This document shows positions 14,187-21,474 of a stretch of 24,330 nucleotides of DNA, piece after piece. The position numbers were made by a program, and so were the translations under genes. Each line of letters starts with the position of its first letter. Positions within the stretch are counted from its first letter, which is position 1. This stretch comes from an uncultured Clostridium sp. (GTDB taxonomy: Bacteria; Bacillota; Clostridia; TANB77; CAG-508). The notes under the pieces are model-generated. The model was not told the DNA's origin. It worked only from the letters and a program-made list of their open reading frames with translations, and searched no databases. The DNA is taken from positions 1-24,330 of the forward strand of contig USQY01000022.1 of assembly GCA_900557045.1 (NCBI GenBank), given 5' to 3'.

Positions 14187-15770
14187 TTATTTCATATTTG
14201 CTTTTATATATTCTACTTCTTCATTTACATCTAATCTTACAAATAATGGTTCACCTTTTTCAATAACTTTAGTATTTGGATCTAATTTAGCATTTTTAAT
14301 AGAATCCCATGTTTGTAATTCTTTATTATTAATACCTAGTTGATTAAATATTTTTTCTGCTGTTTGTGGTAAAAAAGGTATTATAAGTATTGCTATTTTT
14401 CTTAGTGTTTCTGCTAAATTAAACATTACAACACCTAGTCTTGCAGTATTTTCTTCTTTAGCCAATACCCAAGGCATTGTTTCATCTATATATTTATTTG
14501 TTCTTGAAATTATTGTCCATATCTCTGCTAATGCATTAGATATATGGTATGTTTCTATTAATTCTTCTATTTTTATAAGTTTTATATTAATAAATTCTTG
14601 TAAATTTGCGTCAATTTCATTTGATTGTGTTAAATCAGTTGGAATTTGTCCTGCAAAATATTTATTTATCATACCTATAGTTCTGTTTAATAAATTACCT
14701 AAATCATTACATAAATCTGTATTAAATTTTTCTACAAAATCCTCTGGTGTAAATAATGTATCTTGTCCAAAGCTCATTTCACTTAATAAGAAATATTTTG
14801 TTGCATCTAATCCATATCTTTCTATTAACATTTCTGGATATACAACATTTCCTTTTGATTTAGACATTTTTCCGTCTTTCATTACAACATAACCATGTGC
14901 ATAAATTTCTTTAGGCTGTTCTAATCCTAATGCTTTTAAGAATATAGGCCAATAAATTCCATGGAACCTTATTATGTCTTTACCTACTATTTGCAAATCT
15001 GCAGGCCAATATTTTTTAAATAATTCATCATTATCAGACATATAACCTAATGCTGTAATATAGTTAGTTAATGCATCAACCCATACATATAAAACATGTT
15101 TAGGATCATTTGGCATTTTTATTCCCCAATCAAAAGTTGTACGGCTAATACATAAATCTTCTAATCCAGGTTTTATAAAATTACCGAAAATCTCGTTTCT
15201 TCTGAATTCTGGTTGAACAAATCCTGGATTTTCTTCGTAAAATTTGATAAGCCAATCTTCATATTTTTTCATATTGAAGAAATATGATTCTTCTGTCATC
15301 TTTTTTACTTCTCTACCACAATCTGGACATTTTCCATCAACTAATTGAGTTTCTGTAAAATAAGTTTCACAAGGCATACAATACCAACCTTCATATTCAC
15401 CTTTGTAAATATCACCATTTTCTAAAAATTTATTTACAATTTTTTCAACAGCTTTTTCATGGCGTTCATCTGTTGTTCTAATAAAGTCATTATATTGTAT
15501 ATCCATTAATTTCCACAATTTTTTAGCCTCTGTAGCCATTTCATCAACATGTTGTTTTGGTGTTACTCCTCTTTTTTTGGCTATTTCTTGTATCTTTTGA
15601 CCATGTTCATCTAGACCTGTTAATAAATATGTATCAAAACCTCTTAATTGTTTATATCTTTTTATAGAGTCTGCTAAAACTTCTGTATATGCAGTTCCTA
15701 TATGAAATTTTCCACTTGGATAATATATTGGTGTTGTTATGTAAAATTTCTTATTCATATTATTCATCAT
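14187..15770 (-). CDS. metG: Methionyl-tRNA synthetase
   Basis: This class I aminoacyl-tRNA synthetase of about 527 residues charges tRNA-Met in the cytoplasm. It has the HIGH motif as FHIGTAYTEV in the N-terminal Rossmann fold, the zinc knuckle CMPCETYF...CPDCGREV, the KMSKS motif near residue 305 and an anticodon-binding helical domain. It lacks the C-terminal tRNA-binding (EMAP/OB-fold) domain of the roughly 650-residue form, so it belongs to the short type. The start region has ATGATG immediately after AAAGGA and a third ATG at 15758. The third gives the most typical N-terminus (MNKKFYITTPIYYPSGK), so the true start may be 15758. No T-box leader was recognised upstream. Confidence 0.96.
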   Translation of the reverse strand: MMNNMNKKFYITTPIYYPSGKFHIGTAYTEVLADSIKRYKQLRGFDTYLLTGLDEHGQKIQEIAKKRGVTPKQHVDEMATEAKKLWKLMDIQYNDFIRTTDERHEKAVEKIVNKFLENGDIYKGEYEGWYCMPCETYFTETQLVDGKCPDCGREVKKMTEESYFFNMKKYEDWLIKFYEENPGFVQPEFRRNEIFGNFIKPGLEDLCISRTTFDWGIKMPNDPKHVLYVWVDALTNYITALGYMSDNDELFKKYWPADLQIVGKDIIRFHGIYWPIFLKALGLEQPKEIYAHGYVVMKDGKMSKSKGNVVYPEMLIERYGLDATKYFLLSEMSFGQDTLFTPEDFVEKFNTDLCNDLGNLLNRTIGMINKYFAGQIPTDLTQSNEIDANLQEFINIKLIKIEELIETYHISNALAEIWTIISRTNKYIDETMPWVLAKEENTARLGVVMFNLAETLRKIAILIIPFLPQTAEKIFNQLGINNKELQTWDSIKNAKLDPNTKVIEKGEPLFVRLDVNEEVEYIKANMK

Positions 15771-15904
15771 TCCTTTCTTGTTTTACTTGTAAGCAATATA
15801 TTTATTTTAAAAACAATATATTTTTATCGAATTTTGAAAAGTAATATATTTGCTCGAATATTAATTTGTAATTTTTTGGATTATTTGCCTAATATGTTGC
15901 TTTT

Positions 15905-17269
15905 TTATGCTAATTTATTTTCAATAAATTTGGCAAGCTCTGTAGCTCTTTTATGTATATATTCTTGATTTTCACCTTCAATCATAACTCTGATTAATGG
16001 TTCTGTTCCTGAAGCTCTAATTAAAACTCTTCCATTTCCGGAAAATTCACTTTCTAATTTTTCTATTTCAGCTTTTATTTCTGGGTCATTTTTATATTCA
16101 TCTTTTTTAGAACTGTTTACTTTAGCATTAACCAATACTTGTGGATATGCTTTCATTATTCCTGCAATTTCAGAAGCAGTTTTATTTTGTTCTAGCATAG
16201 CTCTTATTAATAATATTGATGTTAAAATTCCATCTCCTGTTGGGTTATAATCTAAGCATATTACATGTCCTGATTGTTCTCCTCCTAGGTTATATCCATT
16301 TTTTAACATTTCTTCTAGTACATATCTATCTCCAACTTTTGTTTGTACTAAATTTATTCCATTGTTTTGAGTATATTTATTTAATCCTAAATTGCTCATA
16401 ACAGTTGCTACTACAGTGTCTTTCTTTAATAATCCCTTGTTTTTAAATGAATTTGATAAAATAGCCAAAATTTTATCTCCATCTATTTCATTTCCATTTT
16501 CATCAACTGCTAAACATCTATCTCCATCGCCATCATAAGCAATTCCCAAATTACATTTATTATCTACAACAAATTTTTTTAATCCTTCTAAATGTGTAGA
16601 ACCACAACTATCATTTATATTTATTCCATTTGGTTTATCATTTATTATAATATGATTTATACCTAACACTTTGAATATTTTATCTGCAACAACAGATGTT
16701 GCTCCATTTGCTGTATCAACTGCTACAACAAAGTTTTCTTTATCAAATTGTTCTAATTCTTCTTCAAAATTCTTTCTAAAGAAATATACATATTCGTCTA
16801 ATAAATCTGTTCTTATTTCAGAAACACCTATTTTTTCGTTTACTGCTGTTAATTCATCTATTTTCCCTGAATCCATTATTTCTTCAATTTCTTCTTCTAA
16901 TTCGTCTGGAATTTTCATTCCTTTATTACTAAAGTATTTTACTCCATTGAATTCGTATGTATTATGTGATGCTGAAATCACAACACTTGCATCTGCTTTA
17001 AATCTTTTTGTTAAGTATGCAACTGCTGGTGTTGGCATTACATCTAATATTTTTACATTTGCTCCATAGCTTAAGAACCCTGCTGTCATTGCACTTTCTA
17101 TTAAAGTACCTGATATACGAGTGTCTCTACCTATTAAAATTGTTGGTGCATGATTTGTATGTTTTGATAATACATATGCACCTGCTTTTGCTACTTTATA
17201 AACCAATTCAGGAGAAAGCTCTGTATTTGCTATTCTTCTGATTCCATCTGTTCCAAAATATTTTCTCAT
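15905..17269 (-). CDS. glmM: Phosphoglucosamine mutase
   Basis: This 454-residue enzyme converts glucosamine-6-phosphate to glucosamine-1-phosphate for UDP-GlcNAc and so peptidoglycan synthesis. It begins MRKYFGTDGIRR, carries the phosphoserine loop VISASHNTYEFNG near residue 100 (the usual Pro after SASHN is Thr), the Mg-binding loop AYDGDGDRCLAVDE, the sugar-binding loop GGEQSGHVIC and the phosphate-binding RASGTEPLIRVM. The start ATG is 9 bases after AGGAGG; a TTG three codons upstream is not needed. It sits upstream of metG on the same strand with a 135-base gap that holds no gene, only three AATATATTT repeats. Confidence 0.97.
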   Translation of the reverse strand: MRKYFGTDGIRRIANTELSPELVYKVAKAGAYVLSKHTNHAPTILIGRDTRISGTLIESAMTAGFLSYGANVKILDVMPTPAVAYLTKRFKADASVVISASHNTYEFNGVKYFSNKGMKIPDELEEEIEEIMDSGKIDELTAVNEKIGVSEIRTDLLDEYVYFFRKNFEEELEQFDKENFVVAVDTANGATSVVADKIFKVLGINHIIINDKPNGININDSCGSTHLEGLKKFVVDNKCNLGIAYDGDGDRCLAVDENGNEIDGDKILAILSNSFKNKGLLKKDTVVATVMSNLGLNKYTQNNGINLVQTKVGDRYVLEEMLKNGYNLGGEQSGHVICLDYNPTGDGILTSILLIRAMLEQNKTASEIAGIMKAYPQVLVNAKVNSSKKDEYKNDPEIKAEIEKLESEFSGNGRVLIRASGTEPLIRVMIEGENQEYIHKRATELAKFIENKLA

Positions 17270-17327
17270 GTTATTCAACCTCCTTAGTATCTATTGTATT
17301 ATACAGTTTTGGAAAAAATTAGTCAAT

Positions 17328-17418
17328 AGGAATTAAAGGCGGAACAGGGTAATTTCATCAATTGTTACAAATTTGTAACAATCGATAAAATTACCCTGAA
17401 GAAGGAATTAAAGGAGGA
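17328..17418 (-). repeat. 27-bp-arm palindrome flanked by direct repeats
   Basis: The arms 17345-17371 and 17372-17398 form a 54-base palindrome with no spacer. The two mismatches are A-C if read from the plus strand but G-U wobbles in a minus-strand transcript, pointing to a role as minus-strand RNA. AGGAATTAAAGGCGGA (17328-17343) and AGGAATTAAAGGAGGA (17403-17418) flank it directly, and a weaker third copy follows near 17428. It lies in the glmM leader region. It may be an attenuator, an RNA processing site or a small repeat element. Confidence 0.6.
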
Positions 17419-17511
17419 TTTTGCAAATTAAAAGAGGAACTTTACAAATAGAAATTAAATAAGAAATTTGATAAAATTAAAAATTTACAAACTAAAACAC
17501 CTTTGAGTTTT

Positions 17512-17557
17512 AAAGAGAGTATAGTAAAGTTTGCGTAAACTTTGCTATACTCTCTTT
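17512..17557. terminator. Hairpin behind the CorC-like gene
   Basis: A 21-bp stem (17512-17532 with 17537-17557, 4-base loop) with one mismatch ends the 3' region of the CNNM/CorC gene. The better U-run is on the plus strand, but the only upstream gene here is on the minus strand. The region 17419-17623 holds no gene. Confidence 0.65.
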
Positions 17558-17623
17558 TTATGTTTTTAATGTTCTTTATTTTTTTAAAAGATGTACAAAT
17601 TAATTAACGAAATATTACTTTTC

Positions 17624-18949
17624 TTAAACTTCTTCATTTTCGCCAAGTTCACCTTCAACTACTGTATTATTTTTGCAAACTTTAATCAACCAAATTCTTT
17701 GGTCTTTATATTTTTCAATTTTGTAAGTAGCACTTTCAGTTTCAATTAAAGGTTTTTCCTTTTCGTTAGGAATACGACCAAGTTGTTCAATTAGATACCC
17801 AGAAATTGTATCATACTCACCATCTGGTATTTGTATTTTAACAATCTTTTCAAAATCATATATTGGCATATTTCCACTTATTTTGAATGTATTGTCATCT
17901 ATTATTTCATATTCTATTTCTTCATCATCATACTCATCTAAAATATTTCCAACTAATTCTTCAATAATATCTTCCATTGTAATTATTCCTGCTGTTCCGC
18001 CATACTCATCTACAACTATTGCAAGTTGAACTTTGTTTATTTGTAATTCTTTAAAAACTTCATTTATTGGTTTGTTTTCAGAAACAAAGTATGCTTTTCT
18101 TAATAATTCTTTTATCTTAATTTTTTTATTTGCACGGATATATTTGAATAAATCTTTTACATATAAAATACCTTTTATATTATCTATAGTATCTTCATAC
18201 ACTGGAACTCTACTATACTTGTTTCTGTCTAATTCATCTAATATTTCATTAACATCTGAATTTATTTCTACAGCAAATACTTCTGTTCTATGTTTCATTA
18301 CTTCTGAAACAACTTTGTCATTAAATTCAAATACATTATTTATCATTTCTTTTTCATCTTCTTCAATTGTTCCATCTTCTTCACCAGCATCAACCAAATC
18401 TCTTATATCTTCTTCTGTTACTATTTCTTCTTCACTTTCTGATACTCCAAATATTTTTGATATCATATTTGTTGATATTGTTAAAAATTTTACAAATGGT
18501 GCTGTTATTATTGATAATGTTCTTATGAAACCTACCGCTACATTAGCTATTTTGTTTGAATATTTCATAGCTAATCTTTTTGGAACAAGTTCTCCAAATA
18601 CTAATGAGAAATAAGAAAGTATTAATGTTACTATAATTATTGATACATTACTCCAAAATGCTATTCCTAACGGAAACCATCCATCTAGTATTGGTGCTAA
18701 TTTTGTTGCAAATGCATCTGATGCAAACGCACTTGATAAAAAACCTGCAAGTGTAATTCCTATTTGTATTGTTGCTAAGAATTTACTTGGGTCTTGTAGC
18801 ATTTTCTTAATTTGTTTTGCTTTTTTGTCCCCCTCTCCAGCTTTTTTAGATATTTTCGCATCATTTAATGATATAAATGCTATTTCTGTAGCTGCAAAAA
18901 ATGCATTTACTCCTATTAATACAACTAAAACAATGAGTTGCCCTATCAT
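17624..18949 (-). CDS. CNNM/CorC (HlyC)-family transporter-associated protein
   Basis: This 441-residue membrane protein has, in order, an N-terminal DUF21/CNNM transmembrane domain (GVNAFFAATEIAFISL; FLATIQIGITLAGFLSSAFA; SLVFGELVPKRLAMKYS), an acidic linker, and a pair of CBS domains (EVMKHRTEVFAVE...YSRVPVYEDTIDNIKGILYV; VSENKPINEVFKELQINKVQ). A C-terminal CorC_HlyC domain (GISGYLIEQLGRIP-type ending) follows. The AIVVDEYGGTAGIITMEDI motif is diagnostic. The family is linked to Mg2+/Co2+ efflux and was historically annotated as hemolysin. The start ATG has only a distant AGGA site. A clear promoter lies at 18989-19017. Confidence 0.93.
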   Translation of the reverse strand: MIGQLIVLVVLIGVNAFFAATEIAFISLNDAKISKKAGEGDKKAKQIKKMLQDPSKFLATIQIGITLAGFLSSAFASDAFATKLAPILDGWFPLGIAFWSNVSIIIVTLILSYFSLVFGELVPKRLAMKYSNKIANVAVGFIRTLSIITAPFVKFLTISTNMISKIFGVSESEEEIVTEEDIRDLVDAGEEDGTIEEDEKEMINNVFEFNDKVVSEVMKHRTEVFAVEINSDVNEILDELDRNKYSRVPVYEDTIDNIKGILYVKDLFKYIRANKKIKIKELLRKAYFVSENKPINEVFKELQINKVQLAIVVDEYGGTAGIITMEDIIEELVGNILDEYDDEEIEYEIIDDNTFKISGNMPIYDFEKIVKIQIPDGEYDTISGYLIEQLGRIPNEKEKPLIETESATYKIEKYKDQRIWLIKVCKNNTVVEGELGENEEV

Positions 18950-18988
18950 AATTTTTTAATTCATTCCTTTCTTTTTTTGTATGGTATG

Positions 18989-19017
18989 ATTATATCATGT
19001 GTGTTTTTAATAATCAA
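18989..19017 (-). promoter_or_regulatory. SigA-type promoter of the CorC-like gene
   Basis: The minus strand reads TTGATT, a 17-base spacer, then TATAAT. The first 33-bp repeat of the Abi island begins three bases beyond the -35 box, so the island boundary leaves this promoter intact. Confidence 0.75.
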
Positions 19018-19019
19018 TG

Positions 19020-19052
19020 ATTTTCATTAGTATTGTGAAAATTTCATAATTT
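19020..19052. repeat. 33-bp direct repeat, copy 1 (Abi island edge)
   Basis: This 33-base sequence begins ATTTTCATTAGTATTG and ends TTTCATAATTT. It is repeated perfectly at 20343-20375 in the same orientation, 1,323 bases away. The two copies enclose the Abi_2 gene and its RNAs. Internally it has TTTTCA...TGAAAA symmetry. Confidence 0.85.
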
Positions 19053-19061
19053 GTAGAATTT

Positions 19062-19180
19062 AATAGTAAAAAACCGAATAAACTAATCTAATATGGTTAG
19101 CTTATTCAGTTTTTTATAAATTTTGGTTAAATTATATATTGGTGCGATTCGCAGGCAGGTATGCGAAAATCACACGTTTA
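19062..19180 (-). ncRNA. Candidate ncRNA with bulged hairpin and terminator
   Basis: On the minus strand, TTAACA, a 17-base spacer and TAAAAT (19187-19215) would start a transcript near 19180. It begins with a stem of GUGUGA/UCGCAC plus UUCGCA/UGCGAA, with a 2-base U bulge and a C-rich 8-base loop (positions 19142-19175). It ends in an 18-19-bp terminator stem (19068-19115) whose two non-Watson-Crick pairs are G-U in this strand, followed by a U-run. No ORF is seen. I do not recognise the family. The terminator could equally serve read-through from the Abi_2 side. Confidence 0.45.
19068..19115 (-). terminator. Intrinsic terminator at the distal end of the Abi island
   Basis: The stem arms 19068-19086 and 19097-19115 enclose a 10-base loop. 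In minus-strand RNA all pairs form (two as G-U), and at least six U residues end the structure. Confidence 0.75.
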
Positions 19181-19186
19181 TTTATC

Positions 19187-19215
19187 ATTTTATAAATTCA
19201 ATTTACTATTGTTAA
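19187..19215 (-). promoter_or_regulatory. Putative promoter of the candidate ncRNA
   Basis: TTAACA, 17 bases, TAAAAT on the minus strand, five of six matches to consensus at each box counting TATAAT and TTGACA. It lies in gene-free DNA immediately upstream of the bulged hairpin. Confidence 0.45.
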
Positions 19216-19250
19216 TTTAACATAACTTTATGATTTTTGCAAGTACTTTG

Positions 19251-19327
19251 AAAAAAATACCTAGAATCCGTTAAGACTCTAGGTATAAGAATGACTTAGA
19301 GCTTCGAAAGTTTTCTAAGTACTACTC
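19251..19327 (-). ncRNA. AbiF-associated structured RNA, downstream copy (A)
   Basis: Minus-strand RNA starting near GAGUAGU. It folds ACUUAGA (complement of 19314-19320) with UCUAAGU (complement of 19294-19300) around the core CUUUCGAAGC, then a terminator stem (19258-19268 with 19275-19285; one G-U pair) and seven U residues. A TATAAT box (19334-19339) is 7 bases upstream, with a weak -35. It is the same fold as copy B upstream of the gene, with three compensatory pair changes. Structured RNAs beside abiF genes have been described bioinformatically; the assignment here is from sequence and context. Confidence 0.65.
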
Positions 19328-19355
19328 ATCAATATTATATTGTAAAATTAAATTT

Positions 19356-20222
19356 TTATGCATTAAATCCCATTATTTTCAATATATCATTAATATCAAT
19401 AGAATTTATTTTCTCTTTCAAATTTTCAACTTCCTTATTAAATAAATCTTCAAATTCATCAAACTTATCTTTTTTTAATAAAACTTGCATACATTTTATA
19501 ATCATATATAAATTAGTGAAATTACCTTTAGTATGATATTCTTCATCTATTTCTTTGAAACTAATATAATATTTGCTACAAAAACAAAATAGCCTATCAG
19601 AATGAGCAGATATATTTCTTACCATAGTTAAATTTACTAATATTTGTTTTAAAAGCTTGTCAGATAATTTGAAACGCTTACTTATAGCTTGTCTATCAGC
19701 TTGTTTAAGTAAACCATAATACCTACTAATAACACCAAAAGTTAATATTTTAGTCAATACAAATGGTGGTATAAAACCATAAGTATCTTTATAATGCTTG
19801 ATAGCAGAATGTTTCTTATAATTATCTTCTATCTCTTTATTTACACATTTAATTAAATTATTTTTAAATTCTTCATTAGCCTGTTCATCAAAATTTTCTA
19901 ATTTTAAATAATTTTCCACTCCATACTGTTCTGCTATAACATTCGCCATTAGTGATTTAATTATAACTTCTATTTCTAATGTATACTTTAAAAATATGGC
20001 TTTAATATTTTTATCAAACTCATATAGAGCTAATATTTCCTCAAAAGTTACATTTGGTTTGTAATTATTTTCTTCATCTTTGAAAACAAATTTGTAGCTA
20101 TTTACAATAGAATAATATGAATATTGTTCAATGTTTTCTAATGCTTGTTCTATATTATTAACAGTTACATTTTTAGAAATTAAATATTCTATAAGTTCTT
20201 TATTATTTTTGTATTCTTTCAT
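19356..20222 (-). CDS. Abi_2-family abortive-infection protein (AbiD/AbiF-like)
   Basis: This 288-residue protein starts at an ATG 4 bases after GGAGG. It matches the Abi_2 family: the N-terminus YKNNKELIEYLISKNVTVNN, then EQYSYYSIVNSYKFVF and FEEILALYEFDKNIKAIFLK, HYKDTYGFIPPFVLTKILTF, and the strongly conserved LVNLTMVRNISAHSDRLF (RN...H) near residue 205, characteristic of HEPN-like putative RNases (R-x4-6-H). The inferred role is phage defence by suicide or growth arrest through RNA cleavage, held in check by RNA. Two structured small RNAs of the same type flank it, like a toxin guarded by RNA antitoxins, and 33-bp repeats enclose the module. It appears intact. Confidence 0.88.
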   Translation of the reverse strand: MKEYKNNKELIEYLISKNVTVNNIEQALENIEQYSYYSIVNSYKFVFKDEENNYKPNVTFEEILALYEFDKNIKAIFLKYTLEIEVIIKSLMANVIAEQYGVENYLKLENFDEQANEEFKNNLIKCVNKEIEDNYKKHSAIKHYKDTYGFIPPFVLTKILTFGVISRYYGLLKQADRQAISKRFKLSDKLLKQILVNLTMVRNISAHSDRLFCFCSKYYISFKEIDEEYHTKGNFTNLYMIIKCMQVLLKKDKFDEFEDLFNKEVENLKEKINSIDINDILKIMGFNA

Positions 20223-20250
20223 TTTGCCTCCTTATGATGTAAAATAATAT

Positions 20251-20293
20251 AAAAAAATGACTCAAGGCTTCGAAAGTTTCTTGAGTACCACTC
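20251..20293 (-). ncRNA. AbiF-associated structured RNA, upstream copy (B)
   Basis: Minus-strand RNA of about 43 bases: GAGUGGU, then ACUCAAG pairing with CUUGAGU (complements of 20280-20286 and 20260-20266) around the inner CUUUCGAAG, ending in CA and seven U residues (complement of 20251-20257). It has its own promoter at 20300-20328 and lies 28 bases before the Abi_2 start codon. The 5' UGAGU can alternatively pair with ACUCA, so two conformations are possible. It may be a free antitoxin-like RNA, a leader controlling read-through into the gene, or both. Confidence 0.7.
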
Positions 20294-20299
20294 AATATA

Positions 20300-20328
20300 T
20301 TTATAACATATTATGAGCCATTTTTCAA
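20300..20328 (-). promoter_or_regulatory. Promoter of the upstream AbiF-associated RNA
   Basis: TTGAAA, a 17-base spacer, then TATAAA on the minus strand, placing the start of transcription at the first bases of RNA B. Read-through would produce the Abi_2 mRNA. Confidence 0.75.
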
Positions 20329-20342
20329 CCATTCTTGTAAAA

Positions 20343-20375
20343 ATTTTCATTAGTATTGTGAAAATTTCATAATTT
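20343..20375. repeat. 33-bp direct repeat, copy 2 (Abi island edge)
   Basis: Perfect second copy of the 33-bp repeat at 19020-19052, same orientation. It lies just beyond the RNA B promoter, between it and the plus-strand promoter of the amidotransferase gene. Confidence 0.85.
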
Positions 20376-20400
20376 TTTTACTTGCAGATTTTACATAAAT

Positions 20401-20429
20401 TTGACTTTTGCTCAAAAATTTATTACAAT
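20401..20429 (+). promoter_or_regulatory. SigA-type promoter of the amidotransferase gene
   Basis: TTGACT, a 17-base spacer and TACAAT on the plus strand, about 95 bases before the start. A leader hairpin (ACAAGAAATT with AATTTCTTTGT, about 20451-20473) lies between. Confidence 0.65.
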
Positions 20430-20525
20430 ATTAATTATATAAAATTTAATACAAGAAATTGTAATTTCTTTGTATCAAAATTGTGAAAAATTTATTAAAA
20501 ACAATATAGAAAAGGAGAATTCATT

Positions 20526-21356
20526 ATGAAAAGTTGTAAGCGGTGTTTATTTGATGAAACAATAGAAGATTGTTTCATTAGAGAAAATGGTATATGTAAC
20601 TACTGTTTTAGACATGATATGTTGGAAAGAGAATACCCTAATAATGATGACGGAAAAAAGATACTTGACAAAATTGTTACTGAAATCAAGGAACATGGAA
20701 GTAATAATAAATATGATTGTGTAATTGGAATAAGCGGTGGCTGTGATTCCTCATATTTATTAGATTTTTGCTTTAAAAGTGGATTACGCCCTTTGGCTGT
20801 TCATTTTAATAATGGATGGGATACAGAAATAGCTAAGCATAATATGACTTGTATGTGCAATAAACTAAATATTGATTTTATTGATTATTCTGTTGAGCCT
20901 AAAGAGATGAACGATATATTTAGAGCATTTTTGCTGTCAGGTGTGATTGATATTGATGCCCCAACTGATATTGGATTAATAACCGCATTATATAAGGTTG
21001 CACATGACAATGGAATTAAATATATTGTGGAAGGTCATTCTTTTCGGACAGAAGGCATACAACCATTAAGTTGGGCATATGTTGATGGAAAGTATATTTC
21101 AGATGTTCACAAAAAATATGGAAGTATTCCAATGAAAACATATCCAAATTTATGGATGAAAGACTTTATTAGATGGGTTTGTATTGATAAAATAAAACGA
21201 GTTCGGCCACTTTATTATTTGGATTATAACAAGAAACAAGTAAAACACTATCTTAAAGAGAAATATGATTGGAAAGATTATTCTTCTCATCATCGTGAAA
21301 ATGATTTTACGCGTTTTAATTATGATTTTTTCCTTCGCCAAAAAGTTTTTATTTAA
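20526..21356 (+). CDS. N-acetyl sugar amidotransferase (WbpG/PseA-like), C-terminally shortened
   Basis: This 276-residue ATP-pyrophosphatase-type enzyme puts an amidine or acetamidino group on a surface sugar, as in legionaminic or pseudaminic acid and LPS O-antigen pathways. It starts after AGGAG. It has the Cys pair CKRC and later CNYC, the PP-loop IGISGGCDSSYLL, EGHSFRTEGI, and the family's YDWKDYSSHHRENDFTRFNYDF. The family is usually about 370 residues. Here the frame ends at FFLRQKVFI, where homologues read on through an LPKKF-type segment for roughly 90 more residues, so the gene is truncated or frameshifted at the end. No other surface-sugar genes are nearby, which argues for a displaced remnant. 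Confidence 0.82.
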   Translation: MKSCKRCLFDETIEDCFIRENGICNYCFRHDMLEREYPNNDDGKKILDKIVTEIKEHGSNNKYDCVIGISGGCDSSYLLDFCFKSGLRPLAVHFNNGWDTEIAKHNMTCMCNKLNIDFIDYSVEPKEMNDIFRAFLLSGVIDIDAPTDIGLITALYKVAHDNGIKYIVEGHSFRTEGIQPLSWAYVDGKYISDVHKKYGSIPMKTYPNLWMKDFIRWVCIDKIKRVRPLYYLDYNKKQVKHYLKEKYDWKDYSSHHRENDFTRFNYDFFLRQKVFI

Positions 21357-21401
21357 AATATTGTTTTAAAAATTTTGCACAATGAAATTGAATAACAACT
21401 A

Positions 21402-21436
21402 AAAAAATTCTAGAGATTCTTTCTCTAGAATTTTTT
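21402..21436. terminator. Bidirectional terminator
   Basis: A 15-bp perfect stem (21402-21416 with 21422-21436, 5-base loop) flanked by A-runs and T-runs on both sides lies between the convergent amidotransferase and metallophosphoesterase genes. Confidence 0.88.
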
Positions 21437-21474
21437 AGAATATTTATTAAAATAAGAATTGCCTTGTACCTAAT

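Noticed and set aside
15771..15904. Possible T-box or other riboswitch ahead of metG
   Set aside because: No T-box sequence (TGGNACCGCG-like), specifier stem or terminator was seen; only short AATATATTT repeats.
16671..17069. Long plus-strand frames opposite glmM, and similar ones opposite corC (18033-18614) and metG
   Set aside because: They are shadows of strong minus-strand genes and have no ribosome sites or recognisable domains.
17328..17460. Possible CRISPR array from the repeated AATTAAAGG-type units
   Set aside because: There are only two or three degenerate units, spacing is irregular, a palindrome sits between them, and no cas gene is present.
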